A stretch of DNA of 64,000 nt from Polycyclovorans sp964425915. Its GTDB lineage: Bacteria; Pseudomonadota; Gammaproteobacteria; Nevskiales; Nevskiaceae. Position 1 is the stretch's first letter. The number at the start of each line of letters is the position of its first letter. The stretch covers positions 248,001-312,000 of the forward strand of contig CAYROO010000002.1 of the NCBI GenBank assembly GCA_964425915.1. The letters are read 5' to 3'. Under the pieces are notes generated by a model. It was given only the letters and a program-made list of their open reading frames with translations. It was not told the origin of the DNA and did no database searches. Shown here in pieces: positions 52,196-60,693 of this stretch. A program made the position numbers and the translations under genes.

Positions 52196-53707
52196 TCAGT
52201 CGAATCGATAACTGACACCCAGCGTGGCCTCCCACTGGCGCATATTGAGTCGCAGCATCTGGTCATCATCGTCAACGCCAAAGGCGGTGGCGTTGCCCGG
52301 CGAACCCAGCACCAGATCGAGCGCACTGGCATCGGTGTTGCTGAGAGCGTTGGCCCCCGATACGGGCCGCGACTTGGCGTACATGAAGGCGAAATCAAAA
52401 CCGAGACGGGCCGAGCGCTGGTAGCCAAATCCGGCCGTGAAGTGCTCTTCGGGGACGCCGGGCGCCAAAATGTTGAACAGGGTTTCGCTGTCGGGAATGG
52501 GCTGGTCGCCCTTGCTGTAGCCGGCGCGCAGCTTCCACGCCGACCGTCGGTACTGCAGGCCGAACTTCAGCACCCGCACATCGCGCCAGCCGAAGCCTGG
52601 GCCGCTGGCCGAGCCCAGACAGGCCGGGCTGGGTTCGAGGCTGCCGCCAAATCCCAGCCCGGCCAGCAAGCGCGGTCGCGCACAGTTGTTGACGAAGTCA
52701 TTGGTGTCGAAGCGATTGCCGACCCCTTTGACCTCGCTGAAATTGATGCGCTGAAAGTCGATGGCAAATTGCAGGTCATCACTGGGATGCACCGACACGC
52801 CCACATTCCAGGTCGACGGGATATCGAAATCGCCGTCATCGGCAAACAGACCGGCGTACTTATCGAACTCGGTCATATAGATTCGGGTTTGGTAGGAAGC
52901 TCCAAAGCCGAACCCCGGTACTACCCCGGTGAGCAGCCCGACCCGGCCACCGAATCCGTATGACAGATCATGGCCGTTGTCGGTGACGCGGCCCGGTTGG
53001 TTCGAAAACTGGCGGAATGCCCCGAGACCGTCCGCCCGGAAGCGCTGGCCGGCGATGATCGGCGCCACGCCGATGGACGTGTGGTCGCCAATCCGCCGCG
53101 CGTAGTGCGGCACGATGAACAGCTGGATCAGATCCACCCCGGGATTGGGATTGCCGTTACCACAGAAATTGCCGGTATCGGTTTCGCCGGACACCGGCGC
53201 ACCGCCGCCGAAGACACCCTGACACTGGGTCTCCAGCGAGATCAGATCGATGCCGATGGCGCCGACGGCAAAGCCCTCGCCGAAGTGGGCCGTACTGCCC
53301 TGGTACTCGGTGTTGAGGCCACCGTTGCCGTACATGGCGATACCCCAGCTGGAGATATCGTCGATGCGGCGGGTATAGGCGAAGCCCGGGATGTAGAACA
53401 TTTCGTTCTCGCTGCGAAGCCCCCCCTCGCTCAGCCGCAGGATACTGTTGTCGGCATCGGGCCCCACCGGACCGGCGCGGAAGTCGCGGACCGGCGAGAA
53501 GAAACTGATGTTGGCATCCACCCGGTCCTTCACCCAATAGGCGCCGGCCGGATTGATGGTGACAATCAGCGCATCCTCGGACAGGGCCGTTCCGGCGCCA
53601 CCCATGGCGCGCTGCGAAGCGCTGTAGCCATGGGCGAAATAGCCGTTGGTGGCGGCCGCGGCAGTGCTCAGCAGCGACAAAGTCAGCGCAAGTAGGCGTG
53701 TGGTCAT
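52196..53707 (-). CDS. fadL: FadL/OmpP1-family outer-membrane transporter
   Basis: 503-aa beta-barrel with signal peptide (LLALTLSLLSTAAAA) and the classic plug start TNGYFAHGYSASQRAMGGAGTAL, followed by IVTINPAG. The rest alternates short strands and loops and ends in the aromatic/charged VSYRFD expected for outer-membrane insertion. FadL proteins import long-chain fatty acids or hydrocarbons. An internal stretch with two Cys (ETQCQGVFGGGAPVSGETDTGNFC) is unusual and may be an extracellular loop disulfide. hrpA starts right after it on the same strand. Confidence 0.93.
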   Translation of the reverse strand: MTTRLLALTLSLLSTAAAATNGYFAHGYSASQRAMGGAGTALSEDALIVTINPAGAYWVKDRVDANISFFSPVRDFRAGPVGPDADNSILRLSEGGLRSENEMFYIPGFAYTRRIDDISSWGIAMYGNGGLNTEYQGSTAHFGEGFAVGAIGIDLISLETQCQGVFGGGAPVSGETDTGNFCGNGNPNPGVDLIQLFIVPHYARRIGDHTSIGVAPIIAGQRFRADGLGAFRQFSNQPGRVTDNGHDLSYGFGGRVGLLTGVVPGFGFGASYQTRIYMTEFDKYAGLFADDGDFDIPSTWNVGVSVHPSDDLQFAIDFQRINFSEVKGVGNRFDTNDFVNNCARPRLLAGLGFGGSLEPSPACLGSASGPGFGWRDVRVLKFGLQYRRSAWKLRAGYSKGDQPIPDSETLFNILAPGVPEEHFTAGFGYQRSARLGFDFAFMYAKSRPVSGANALSNTDASALDLVLGSPGNATAFGVDDDDQMLRLNMRQWEATLGVSYRFD

Positions 53708-53840
53708 GACCGCGGATGCCGGTTTGGAAAGGTGCGCATCCTACCCGGTCGTACCGGGCATCTCATCCAAGTGCAGGTATCGGCTCCAGACCCAAGCCGG
53801 CAGGCTCTCACGCCTGTCACATCCTGGACCCCTGGCCACC

Positions 53841-55100
53841 ATGTCTACACGCGCCTGTTCGATGAACGACCTGATCGACCTGCTCAAGCCGGGGATGACG
53901 GTCTATATCCCGGGCACATCCGGCGAGAGTCTGGCGTTCTACGCCGCGCTGCAGGCGCGCCCGGAAGCGGCCGCTGGCGTGCGTTTCGTCGGCATGCACT
54001 TCCCGGGCATCAACCGCAATGACTATCTCGGCCTGCACCCTGAGGCACGGCAGCGCAACTATGTGATGAGCCAGGGGCTGCGCGCCGGTCTGCTGGATGG
54101 CCGCGCCGAGCTGCTGCCGCTGGACCATCCCGCCAGTTTCCGAGACCTGCGTGACAACGTCCGGGTGGACCTGGCCATCGCTCAGCTCACGCCCCCCGAT
54201 GCCGAGGGTCTATGCAGCCCAGGCCTGGCCTACGACTTCCTGCCCGCGGTATGGGCGACAGCCGGTATGCGTGTTGCCCATCTCAACCCGCGTCTACCCC
54301 GCACGCGCGGCAGTTTCGCTGTGCGCATGACCGACCTTGATGCGGTCTGCGAGCTGGATGCCGACCTGCTCAACTATGACGCCGGCCGTGCCGATGACAG
54401 CGTTCGCCCGCATGCACGCCGGGTGGCCGAGCTGGTGCGCGACGGCGATACCCTGGAGTTTGGCATCGGCAAGCTGCAGAGCGGCATCCTCGAAGCCCTC
54501 TGCGACCACCAGCGTCTGCGCGTGTGGTCGGGCATGGTCAGCCCGGCACTGATGGGCCTGCTGGATGGCGGTGTGGTCAGCGGCCGCGGCAGTGTCGACT
54601 GCGGCGTGGCGCTGGGCGATGACGCCTTCTATGCGCGGCTGGACGGCGACGATCGCTTCTTCTTCCGGCCGGTGTCGGAAACCCACGATGCACGGCGTAT
54701 GGCGGCCATTCCAGGATTCTGCGCAATCAACTCCGCAGTCGAAGTCGACCTGTTCGGCCAGGTCAATGGCGACAGCCTCAAAGGCCGTCTGCTGGCCGGT
54801 GTCGGCGGCCTGCCGCCGTTCGTGGCCGGGGCCCGCGATTCGGAGGGCGGGCGATCCATCATCGCGCTATCCGCCGCCACCGAGGACGGCCGCTTCAGCC
54901 GCATCGTACCCACCCTGGGCGGCCCTGGACTGACCGCCCTGCCACGCCATATGGCCGACTATGTGGTGACCGAACACGGCACCGCGCAGCTGCGCGGGCT
55001 CGATGTCATGGCCCGCGCCAAGGCGCTGATCGCCATCGCGGCTCCGGCCCATCAGGCGGCACTCGAACAGGCCTGGGCGGAACTGGCGGCGCGCTTGTGA
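53841..55100 (+). CDS. Acetyl-CoA hydrolase/4-hydroxybutyrate CoA-transferase family protein
   Basis: About 419 aa, of the Cat1/RipA-type CoA-transferase family. Segments are PDAEGLCSPGLAYDF (substrate loop), EFGIGKLQSGILEAL with the CoA-binding glycines, GFCAINSAVEVDLFGQVNGDSLKG carrying the likely catalytic Glu, and HMADYVVTEHGTAQLRGLDVMARAKALI near the end. The order of this gene, a MaoC hydratase and a CitE-like lyase is that of the ripABC itaconate-degradation operon, so itaconate or a related diacid is a candidate substrate. ATG 53862 is an alternative start. The next gene starts within its stop. Confidence 0.82.
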   Translation: MSTRACSMNDLIDLLKPGMTVYIPGTSGESLAFYAALQARPEAAAGVRFVGMHFPGINRNDYLGLHPEARQRNYVMSQGLRAGLLDGRAELLPLDHPASFRDLRDNVRVDLAIAQLTPPDAEGLCSPGLAYDFLPAVWATAGMRVAHLNPRLPRTRGSFAVRMTDLDAVCELDADLLNYDAGRADDSVRPHARRVAELVRDGDTLEFGIGKLQSGILEALCDHQRLRVWSGMVSPALMGLLDGGVVSGRGSVDCGVALGDDAFYARLDGDDRFFFRPVSETHDARRMAAIPGFCAINSAVEVDLFGQVNGDSLKGRLLAGVGGLPPFVAGARDSEGGRSIIALSAATEDGRFSRIVPTLGGPGLTALPRHMADYVVTEHGTAQLRGLDVMARAKALIAIAAPAHQAALEQAWAELAARL

Positions 55101-55165
55101 GTCTGCCTCACCCGCTACAATCGCCGGCGGCCGCGACGGGCGGCGAACGACATGGAGTGCCGCCG

Positions 55166-55630
55166 ATGGCCGGCTTGTATCTGGAACAGTTCTTCCCGCA
55201 ACAGACCTTCGACCACCCGATCCGCCGCACCGTGACCGAGTCGGACAATGTCTGGTTCTGCGGCGCCACCTACAACCCGGCGCCGATCCACATCGATCAC
55301 GAATATTGCCGTGAGACCGAGTTCGGGCAGCCGCTGATCAACTCCATCTTCACGCTCGGCCTGATCATCGGCCTGAGCATTCAAGACACCACACTGGGCA
55401 CCACCATCGCCAACCTCGGCATGACCGAGGTGCGTTTTCCCAAGCCCGTGTTTGCCGGCGACACCCTGCGGGCGCGCACCGTGGTCGAAGCGGTTCGCGA
55501 CAGCCAGTCGCGTCCCAACGCCGGCATCGTCACCTTTCGCCACCAGGGCTACAACCAGCGTGATGTGCTGGTCTGCACCCTGCAGCGCCAGGCGCTGATG
55601 CTGCGCCAACCCCAGGAGTCTCTCGCATGA
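55166..55630 (+). CDS. MaoC-family (R)-enoyl-CoA hydratase
   Basis: 154-aa hot-dog-fold hydratase. The hydratase-2 motif region is NPAPIHIDHEYCRETEFGQPLINSIFTLGLI, with the catalytic Asp and His in HIDHEY. LGMTEVRFPKPVFAGDTLRART follows. Length fits a single-domain MaoC. ATG 55166 has GGAG at a good distance; an earlier GTG overlaps the previous stop. Between a CoA-transferase and a citramalyl-CoA-lyase-like gene, so it would add water to itaconyl-CoA or mesaconyl-CoA; this is an inference from context. Confidence 0.85.
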   Translation: MAGLYLEQFFPQQTFDHPIRRTVTESDNVWFCGATYNPAPIHIDHEYCRETEFGQPLINSIFTLGLIIGLSIQDTTLGTTIANLGMTEVRFPKPVFAGDTLRARTVVEAVRDSQSRPNAGIVTFRHQGYNQRDVLVCTLQRQALMLRQPQESLA

Positions 55631-56532
55631 CCGCCACCGCCCCGGCCCGCTCCTTCCTGTTCGTCCCGGCCGACAGCGACCGCAAACTCAACAAGGCGCT
55701 GACACTCGGCGCCGACGTGCTGATCTTCGATCTCGAAGATGCCGTGCTGCCGGCGCAGAAGCCCGAGGCGCGCACCACCTTGGCGGCGTTTCTCGATGCC
55801 TACGCCGCCACGGCCCAGGCCTGGGTGCGGGTCAACGACCTAAGCTCCGGTGAAACCCTGCGCGACCTGCTGGTCGCAGTGCATCCCAAGGTGCGTGGCG
55901 TGGTGCTGCCGAAGATTCTCGGCCCCGAGTGCATTCAGCAGCTGTCGCACTATCTGGACATGGCAGAGACCGCCCGCGGACTGCCACTGGGCCATACGCG
56001 GATCATCGCCGTGTGTACCGAAACCCCGGCCGCGGTGTTGCGGATGGGCGAGCTGTCGCGCCTGCAGCAGCCGCGCTTGAGCGGCCTGATGTGGGGCGGC
56101 GAGGACCTCAGCGCCGCCATGGGAGCCGGTGATCCGCGCCTGCCCGACGGCCGCTGGCGCGCCACCATGGTCCACGCGCGCCATCAGTGCCTGATGCTGG
56201 CCCACACCCTGGGCGTGGAAGCGATCGATACCGTCTTTGTCGACTTCCGGGACCCCGAAGGCTGCGCCGCCAGCGCCGCCGAGGCCCGCCATGACGGCTT
56301 CACCGGCAAGGTGGCCATTCACCCTTCGCAGGTCGACATCATCAACCGCGGGTTCTCGGTCACCGAAGCAGAACGTGCCTACGCGCAACGGGTGATCGAG
56401 GCGATGAGCCAGGGAGCCGGCGCGGTTGCCCTCGACGGCAAGATGATCGATGTGCCGCACCTCAAGCAGGCGCAGCGCGTGCTGGCGCGCCATGCCGCCC
56501 AAGCCTCTTCCCCTTCGGAGTCTTCCCCATGA
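55627..56532 (+). CDS. HpcH/HpaI-CitE family CoA-ester lyase
   Basis: 301-aa TIM-barrel lyase of the CitE-like/CLYBL type. Motifs are RSFLFVPADSDRKLNKAL at the N-terminus, ADVLIFDLEDAVLPAQK (metal ligands Glu/Asp), GVVLPKI, AVCTETPAAVL, LMWGGEDLSAAMG and GKVAIHPSQVDIIN. It would cleave a 3-hydroxy-3-methylacyl-CoA such as (S)-citramalyl-CoA to acetyl-CoA and pyruvate, or malyl-CoA-type substrates. ATGA overlap on both sides makes it the centre of a coupled operon. Confidence 0.88.
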   Translation: MTATAPARSFLFVPADSDRKLNKALTLGADVLIFDLEDAVLPAQKPEARTTLAAFLDAYAATAQAWVRVNDLSSGETLRDLLVAVHPKVRGVVLPKILGPECIQQLSHYLDMAETARGLPLGHTRIIAVCTETPAAVLRMGELSRLQQPRLSGLMWGGEDLSAAMGAGDPRLPDGRWRATMVHARHQCLMLAHTLGVEAIDTVFVDFRDPEGCAASAAEARHDGFTGKVAIHPSQVDIINRGFSVTEAERAYAQRVIEAMSQGAGAVALDGKMIDVPHLKQAQRVLARHAAQASSPSESSP

Positions 56533-57245
56533 GCAACAAGGTCTACGCCGATGCCAATGCGGCACTGGCCGGACTCACCTTTGACGGCATGACCGTGATG
56601 GCCGGCGGCTTCGGCCTGTGCGGCATCCCCGAGCACCTGATCGTCGCCCTGCGCGACACCGGCGCCAAGGACCTCACCGTCATCGGCAACAACGTCGGCT
56701 GTGACAACCACGGCATGTGGCTGGTGCTGGCCAACGACCAGATCCGTAAGGTGCTGGCCAGCTATGTCGGCGAGAACAAGATTCTCGAGTCACGCTTCAT
56801 GAACGGCGAGATCGAGATCGAGTTCAACCCGCAGGGCACCCTGGCCGAGCGCATCCGCGCTGGCGGCGCCGGCATCCCCGCCTTCTACACCCGCACCGGC
56901 TACGGCACTCAGGTTGCGGAAGGCAAGGAGACCCGCCAGTTCAACGGCGAGTGGTACGTGATGGAAACCGGACTGGTGGCCGACCTGTCGCTGGTGAAGG
57001 CCTGGAAAGCCGATACCGAAGGTAACTTGGTGTATCGCAAGACCGCGCGCAACTTCAATCCGATGATCGCCACCGCCGGCAAGGTGACGGTGGTGGAGGT
57101 GGAGGAGATCGTGCCAGTGGGCAGCCTCGATCCCGACCAGATCCACACCCCAGGCATCTACGTCGACCGCATTGTCCAGGGTACCCAGTACGTCAAGCAC
57201 ATCGAACGTCTCACCACCCGGCCGCGGCCGGCTGCACAGGAGTAA
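56529..57245 (+). CDS. scoA: 3-oxoacid CoA-transferase subunit A
   Basis: 238-aa alpha subunit of succinyl-CoA:3-ketoacid (acetoacetate) CoA-transferase. Family motifs are DGMTVMAGGFGLCGIPEHLI (CoA-binding loop), GNNVGCDNHGMWLVL, EIEFNPQGTLAERIRAGGAGIPAFYTRTG and IVPVGSLDPDQIHTPGIYVDRIV. Starts inside the stop of the lyase gene. The enzyme activates acetoacetate from leucine or ketogenic breakdown with succinyl-CoA. Confidence 0.93.
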   Translation: MSNKVYADANAALAGLTFDGMTVMAGGFGLCGIPEHLIVALRDTGAKDLTVIGNNVGCDNHGMWLVLANDQIRKVLASYVGENKILESRFMNGEIEIEFNPQGTLAERIRAGGAGIPAFYTRTGYGTQVAEGKETRQFNGEWYVMETGLVADLSLVKAWKADTEGNLVYRKTARNFNPMIATAGKVTVVEVEEIVPVGSLDPDQIHTPGIYVDRIVQGTQYVKHIERLTTRPRPAAQE

Positions 57246-57248
57246 GCC

Positions 57249-57890
57249 ATGGCCTGGACCCGTGACGAAATGGCGGCCCGCGCTGCCCAGGAACTGCGCG
57301 ACGGCTACTACGTGAACCTCGGTATCGGCATTCCCACCCTGGTCGCCAACATGATTCCCGACGGCATGACCGTCACCCTGCAGAGCGAGAACGGCCTGCT
57401 GGGCATGGGGCCGTTTCCCATCGAGGGCGAACAGGATGCCGACCTCATCAACGCCGGCAAGCAGACCATCACCGATCTGCCCCAATCCAGCTATTTCTCC
57501 AGCGCCGACAGCTTCGCGATGATTCGTGGCGGCCATATCAACCTGTCGATTCTCGGCGGCATGCAGGTGGCGCAGAACGGCGACCTCGCCAACTGGATGG
57601 TGCCCGGCAAAATGATCAAGGGCATGGGCGGTGCCATGGACCTGGTAGCCGGGGTGAAGCGGGTGGTGGTGGTGATGGACCACTGCGAAAAAAGCGGCGC
57701 CTCTAAGTTCAAGCGCGAATGCAGCCTGCCGCTGACCGGCAAAGGCGTCGTCGACCTGCTGATCACCGACCTTGGCGTGTTCGAGATTGACCGCAAGGGC
57801 GGCGGCGCCCGACTGATCGAATTGGCCAGCGGCGTCAGCCTCGACGAGATTCGGGCGAAGACGGAAGCCCAGTTCGACGTGGGGATTTGA
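57249..57890 (+). CDS. scoB: 3-oxoacid CoA-transferase subunit B
   Basis: 213-aa beta subunit, partner of scoA, three bases downstream. The catalytic glutamate is in the conserved TLQSENGLLGMGPFP. The start contains YYVNLGIGIPTLVANMIP, and GGHINLSILGGMQVAQNGDLANWMVPGKMIKGMGGAMDLV is the second conserved block. Length is typical. Last gene of the five-gene CoA operon. Confidence 0.94.
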   Translation: MAWTRDEMAARAAQELRDGYYVNLGIGIPTLVANMIPDGMTVTLQSENGLLGMGPFPIEGEQDADLINAGKQTITDLPQSSYFSSADSFAMIRGGHINLSILGGMQVAQNGDLANWMVPGKMIKGMGGAMDLVAGVKRVVVVMDHCEKSGASKFKRECSLPLTGKGVVDLLITDLGVFEIDRKGGGARLIELASGVSLDEIRAKTEAQFDVGI

Positions 57891-58286
57891 GGGGGAATCG
57901 GGAATCGGGGTAGCGCCGCAGGTCGCGCGCGAGCGGCGCGCCGACCAAGCGGCGTTCTATGTGCACCAACTGTTCGGGCGACGCCACGGTGCACCGCTTC
58001 GGCACCGTTGGAGGGCCATGGACGGCCCGACGCGAGCGATCCAGGGATGGGCCCGGCCACAGACCGGGAGTGCGCCGCCCTTTGCGCCGTCGCCCCCGGC
58101 TTGATCGGGGGGTCCAGTTGCAACGGTCAGCGCCTGGATGCCCGATCAAGTCGGGCATGACGGTCGCGGGCCTGCACCGACCGTTCGGGCGTCGCCGTGC
58201 GCAACCGCTCGGTCGCTGCCTAACCGAACTCCGCTGATCCTCATCGCGTAGCAGGTCGCGCACGCGGCGCGCATACCGCTGTCATT
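57891..58286. repeat. Gene-free stretch packed with repeat elements
   Basis: No gene is seen in these 396 bases. Right after the scoB stop are two GGGAATC heptamers (57893-57906). A long inverted-repeat doublet lies at 58087-58163. Segments GCAGGTCGCGC..GCGGCGCGC (near 57918 and 58250) and TTCGGGCG..GCC..GTGC..ACCGC (near 57974 and 58183) recur as imperfect direct copies. The stretch separates two convergent genes. Confidence 0.7.
58087..58163. repeat. REP-like inverted doublet
   Basis: Left arm 58087-58117 and right arm 58134-58163 are imperfect inverted copies around a 16-base spacer. Each contains its own hairpin around CTTGATCGGG / CCCGATCAAG, for example GCCCGA-TCAAG-TCGGGC (58140-58156). 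This architecture of two facing hairpins is that of REP doublets scattered between genes in many proteobacteria. Confidence 0.7.
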
Positions 58287-60611
58287 TCACGTCCAGGCGT
58301 TCGGATATTCAGCGTCTGTGGCGCGCGATGGCGACAATCCCCAGCTCGGCGGCAACAGCGCGCGCACCTTGTCACTGCCGAAACGACGATCGATCAGGTA
58401 CACCTCACCGTGGTCGGTATGGGATCGCACCACCCGCCCCACCGCCTGCACCACCTTCTGCACGGCCGGATACAGGTAGATGAAGTCGTCGCCGGTGCCC
58501 GGCCCGAACCAACGGTCCACCTGTTCGGCCATGCGGGCATTGAGATCGGTGAAGGGCGTCAATCCGAGATTGCAGATGAAGGCACCGATCAGTCGGCGGC
58601 CTGGCAGGTCGATCCCCTCGCCGAAACTGCCCCCTAGCACCGCAAAGCCGATCTGACGACTCTGCGGCGTAAACCCCGCCAGAAAGGCTTCGCGGGACAG
58701 CCCGTCCATCTGTGGCCGTTGGCGCAAGATCGGGATCTCCGGGGCGCGGTACTTCAGGGCGCGCGCCACCTGGTCGAGGTAGGCAAAGCTGCTGAAGAAG
58801 GCGAGGTAGTTGCCCGGTGCCCGCTCGTACACCGACTGCATCAAGGCCGCAATGGGCATGGCGGCCTGGGCGCGTCGTCGATACTCGGTGGCGATGCCAG
58901 TGATGGCACGCACCTGCAATTGCTGCGGCAGAAAGGCGCTGTCCACCTCGCAGACATCACAGTCTGCCGGCAGCCCCAGCAGGTCGCGGTGATAGTGCGG
59001 CGGCTGCAAGGTGGCCGAGAACAGGATGGTGCTGTGCGTTGCCCTTAGCCGCGGCAACAGATGCGGCGCCGGTACCACGTTGTGGATGGCGAACACCGTC
59101 TGTGGCTGATGAAACAGGTCGTCAGCGGCAGGCGGCCCCAGCGTCACCTCACACAGCGCGTGGTCGCCAAAGCGCTCAATCAGGCGCTGCAGCGCCAGCA
59201 GCTCAAAGTAGCCTTCCAGAAACGGCGCCTCGCCACGCCCCGGGTCCTCGCCCAGCCAACGGCCGATGCGGCTGATGGCCTGGGTGAGGGCCTCGCGCAG
59301 CTCCCGCGGTGGCTGCGTCGGTTGCATGTCCTGGTGCTCCAAGTGCAGCCCCGCGGCTTCCACCGCGCGGTCGACTGCGGCCAGTGTCGGCTGCAGACTG
59401 CGGTCCGCGTGCTGGGCCATCTCACGCAGGCGCGCCTGCGACAGTGTTGCCGAATACATCTCGCGCGCCCGGCTGACCAGGTTGTGCGCCTCGTCGACCA
59501 ACACCGCCACCCGCCAACCCGCCTCCTCGGTGAGCGCATGTAGCAAGGCATGGGTGTCAAAGTAGTAGTTGACGTCGCCGAGTACCAGATCGGCCCAGCG
59601 GGCCATTTCCTGGCCCAGAAAGTAGGGGCAGACCCGGTGCTCGGCGGCCACCTCGGCCAGTGCGATCGGCCCCAACTTCAGCCGTTGCCAGGCGGCCTGC
59701 CGCGCTGCCGGAAGGCGATCAAAAAAGCCCCGTGCAAGCGGGCAGGCGGCGCCGTGGCAGGCCTTGTCGGGATGCACACAGGCCCGCGCCTTCGCCGACA
59801 GCACCAGCACGCGCAGTGGCAGCGGGCGGTCGGCGTCCGACAGGCTCGCCAGCGCCTTGCCCACCTCCCCCTGCACCGCATTGCGGGCCGTGAGGTAACA
59901 GATGCGGTCGATCACGCCAGCACCCAGGGCCTTCAGTGCCGGGAACAACACACCGAGGGTCTTTCCAACACCGGTGGGGGCTTGTGCCATCAGCGGGCGT
60001 CCCTGCAGCAGCGCCCGCTCCACCGCGGTCATCAGTCGGGCCTGGCCGGCGCGGATCGGCGCATGGGGGAAGGGCAGACGGTCCAGCGCGGTATCGCGCC
60101 GCTGGGCATGCGCACGTTGCTGCGCCATCCAGGCCTTGTAGGTCTGAACCTGCATCCGCAGGCCTTCAATCAGGTCGTGCACCTGCGTCGTCTCGACCTG
60201 TTGGGTTTCTTCACGACGGTCGATGTCGTAGTAGCACAGGCGCAGGGTGATCTCGGTCAGGCCCTCAGCCATGCCGAGCAGCGCGCCGTAGGTCCGCAGT
60301 TGTGCCCAGTGCAGGGCGCGATGGTGTGCCGGAATCCGTTCCACCGGGCCACGGTGGGTCTTGATCTCGTCGATGATGTCGCCGCTGGCCTCGACGCCGT
60401 CGATGCGGCCGCGCAGCCGCAGGCCTTCAATCTCGCCCTCCACCAAGACCTCGGCGCGATAGTCGCCACCGCGGCTGAAGGTCACCGCCCGGTGCCCCGC
60501 CATGCCCTCCTCAGCACTGGGCGCGGGAGTGAAGCGCAGATCCAGGTCGCCACTGCGGGCAGCGAAGTCGCAAAAGGCCCGGACCGGGACACTGTGGTGG
60601 CTGCTGGACAC
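58287..60611 (-). CDS. PD-(D/E)XK nuclease-XPD/DinG-type helicase fusion
   Basis: 774-aa protein. Residues ~50-95 read GRIDGVEASGDIIDEIKTHRG, the G-x-I-D..D-E-x-K arrangement of a RecB/Cas4-like nuclease domain. After it comes an XPD-family helicase: Walker A AQAPTGVGKTLG, an Fe-S cluster region with four cysteines (ACVHPDKACHGAAC ... HRVCPYF), VDEAHN (motif II), ILFSATL (III), GGSFGEGIDLPGRRL (V) and QAVGRVVRS (VI). It probably acts in DNA repair on branched or damaged DNA. The start is a GTG at 60611 without a strong ribosome site. Similar fusions occur in pseudomonads, where their role is poorly known. Confidence 0.85.
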   Translation of the reverse strand: MSSSHHSVPVRAFCDFAARSGDLDLRFTPAPSAEEGMAGHRAVTFSRGGDYRAEVLVEGEIEGLRLRGRIDGVEASGDIIDEIKTHRGPVERIPAHHRALHWAQLRTYGALLGMAEGLTEITLRLCYYDIDRREETQQVETTQVHDLIEGLRMQVQTYKAWMAQQRAHAQRRDTALDRLPFPHAPIRAGQARLMTAVERALLQGRPLMAQAPTGVGKTLGVLFPALKALGAGVIDRICYLTARNAVQGEVGKALASLSDADRPLPLRVLVLSAKARACVHPDKACHGAACPLARGFFDRLPAARQAAWQRLKLGPIALAEVAAEHRVCPYFLGQEMARWADLVLGDVNYYFDTHALLHALTEEAGWRVAVLVDEAHNLVSRAREMYSATLSQARLREMAQHADRSLQPTLAAVDRAVEAAGLHLEHQDMQPTQPPRELREALTQAISRIGRWLGEDPGRGEAPFLEGYFELLALQRLIERFGDHALCEVTLGPPAADDLFHQPQTVFAIHNVVPAPHLLPRLRATHSTILFSATLQPPHYHRDLLGLPADCDVCEVDSAFLPQQLQVRAITGIATEYRRRAQAAMPIAALMQSVYERAPGNYLAFFSSFAYLDQVARALKYRAPEIPILRQRPQMDGLSREAFLAGFTPQSRQIGFAVLGGSFGEGIDLPGRRLIGAFICNLGLTPFTDLNARMAEQVDRWFGPGTGDDFIYLYPAVQKVVQAVGRVVRSHTDHGEVYLIDRRFGSDKVRALLPPSWGLSPSRATDAEYPNAWT

Positions 60612-60693
60612 GGCGGCTGTCGAAGGTTGGGGGCGGGGGATCCCGGCGGCCTTACTCTACCTGTGCCTTCCCGATTCCACCGAGGAGTTCCCC

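Noticed and set aside
53646..53840. Extended start for the CoA-transferase overlapping fadL
   Set aside because: The extra ~65 residues have no similarity and lie over the divergent fadL start and promoter region.
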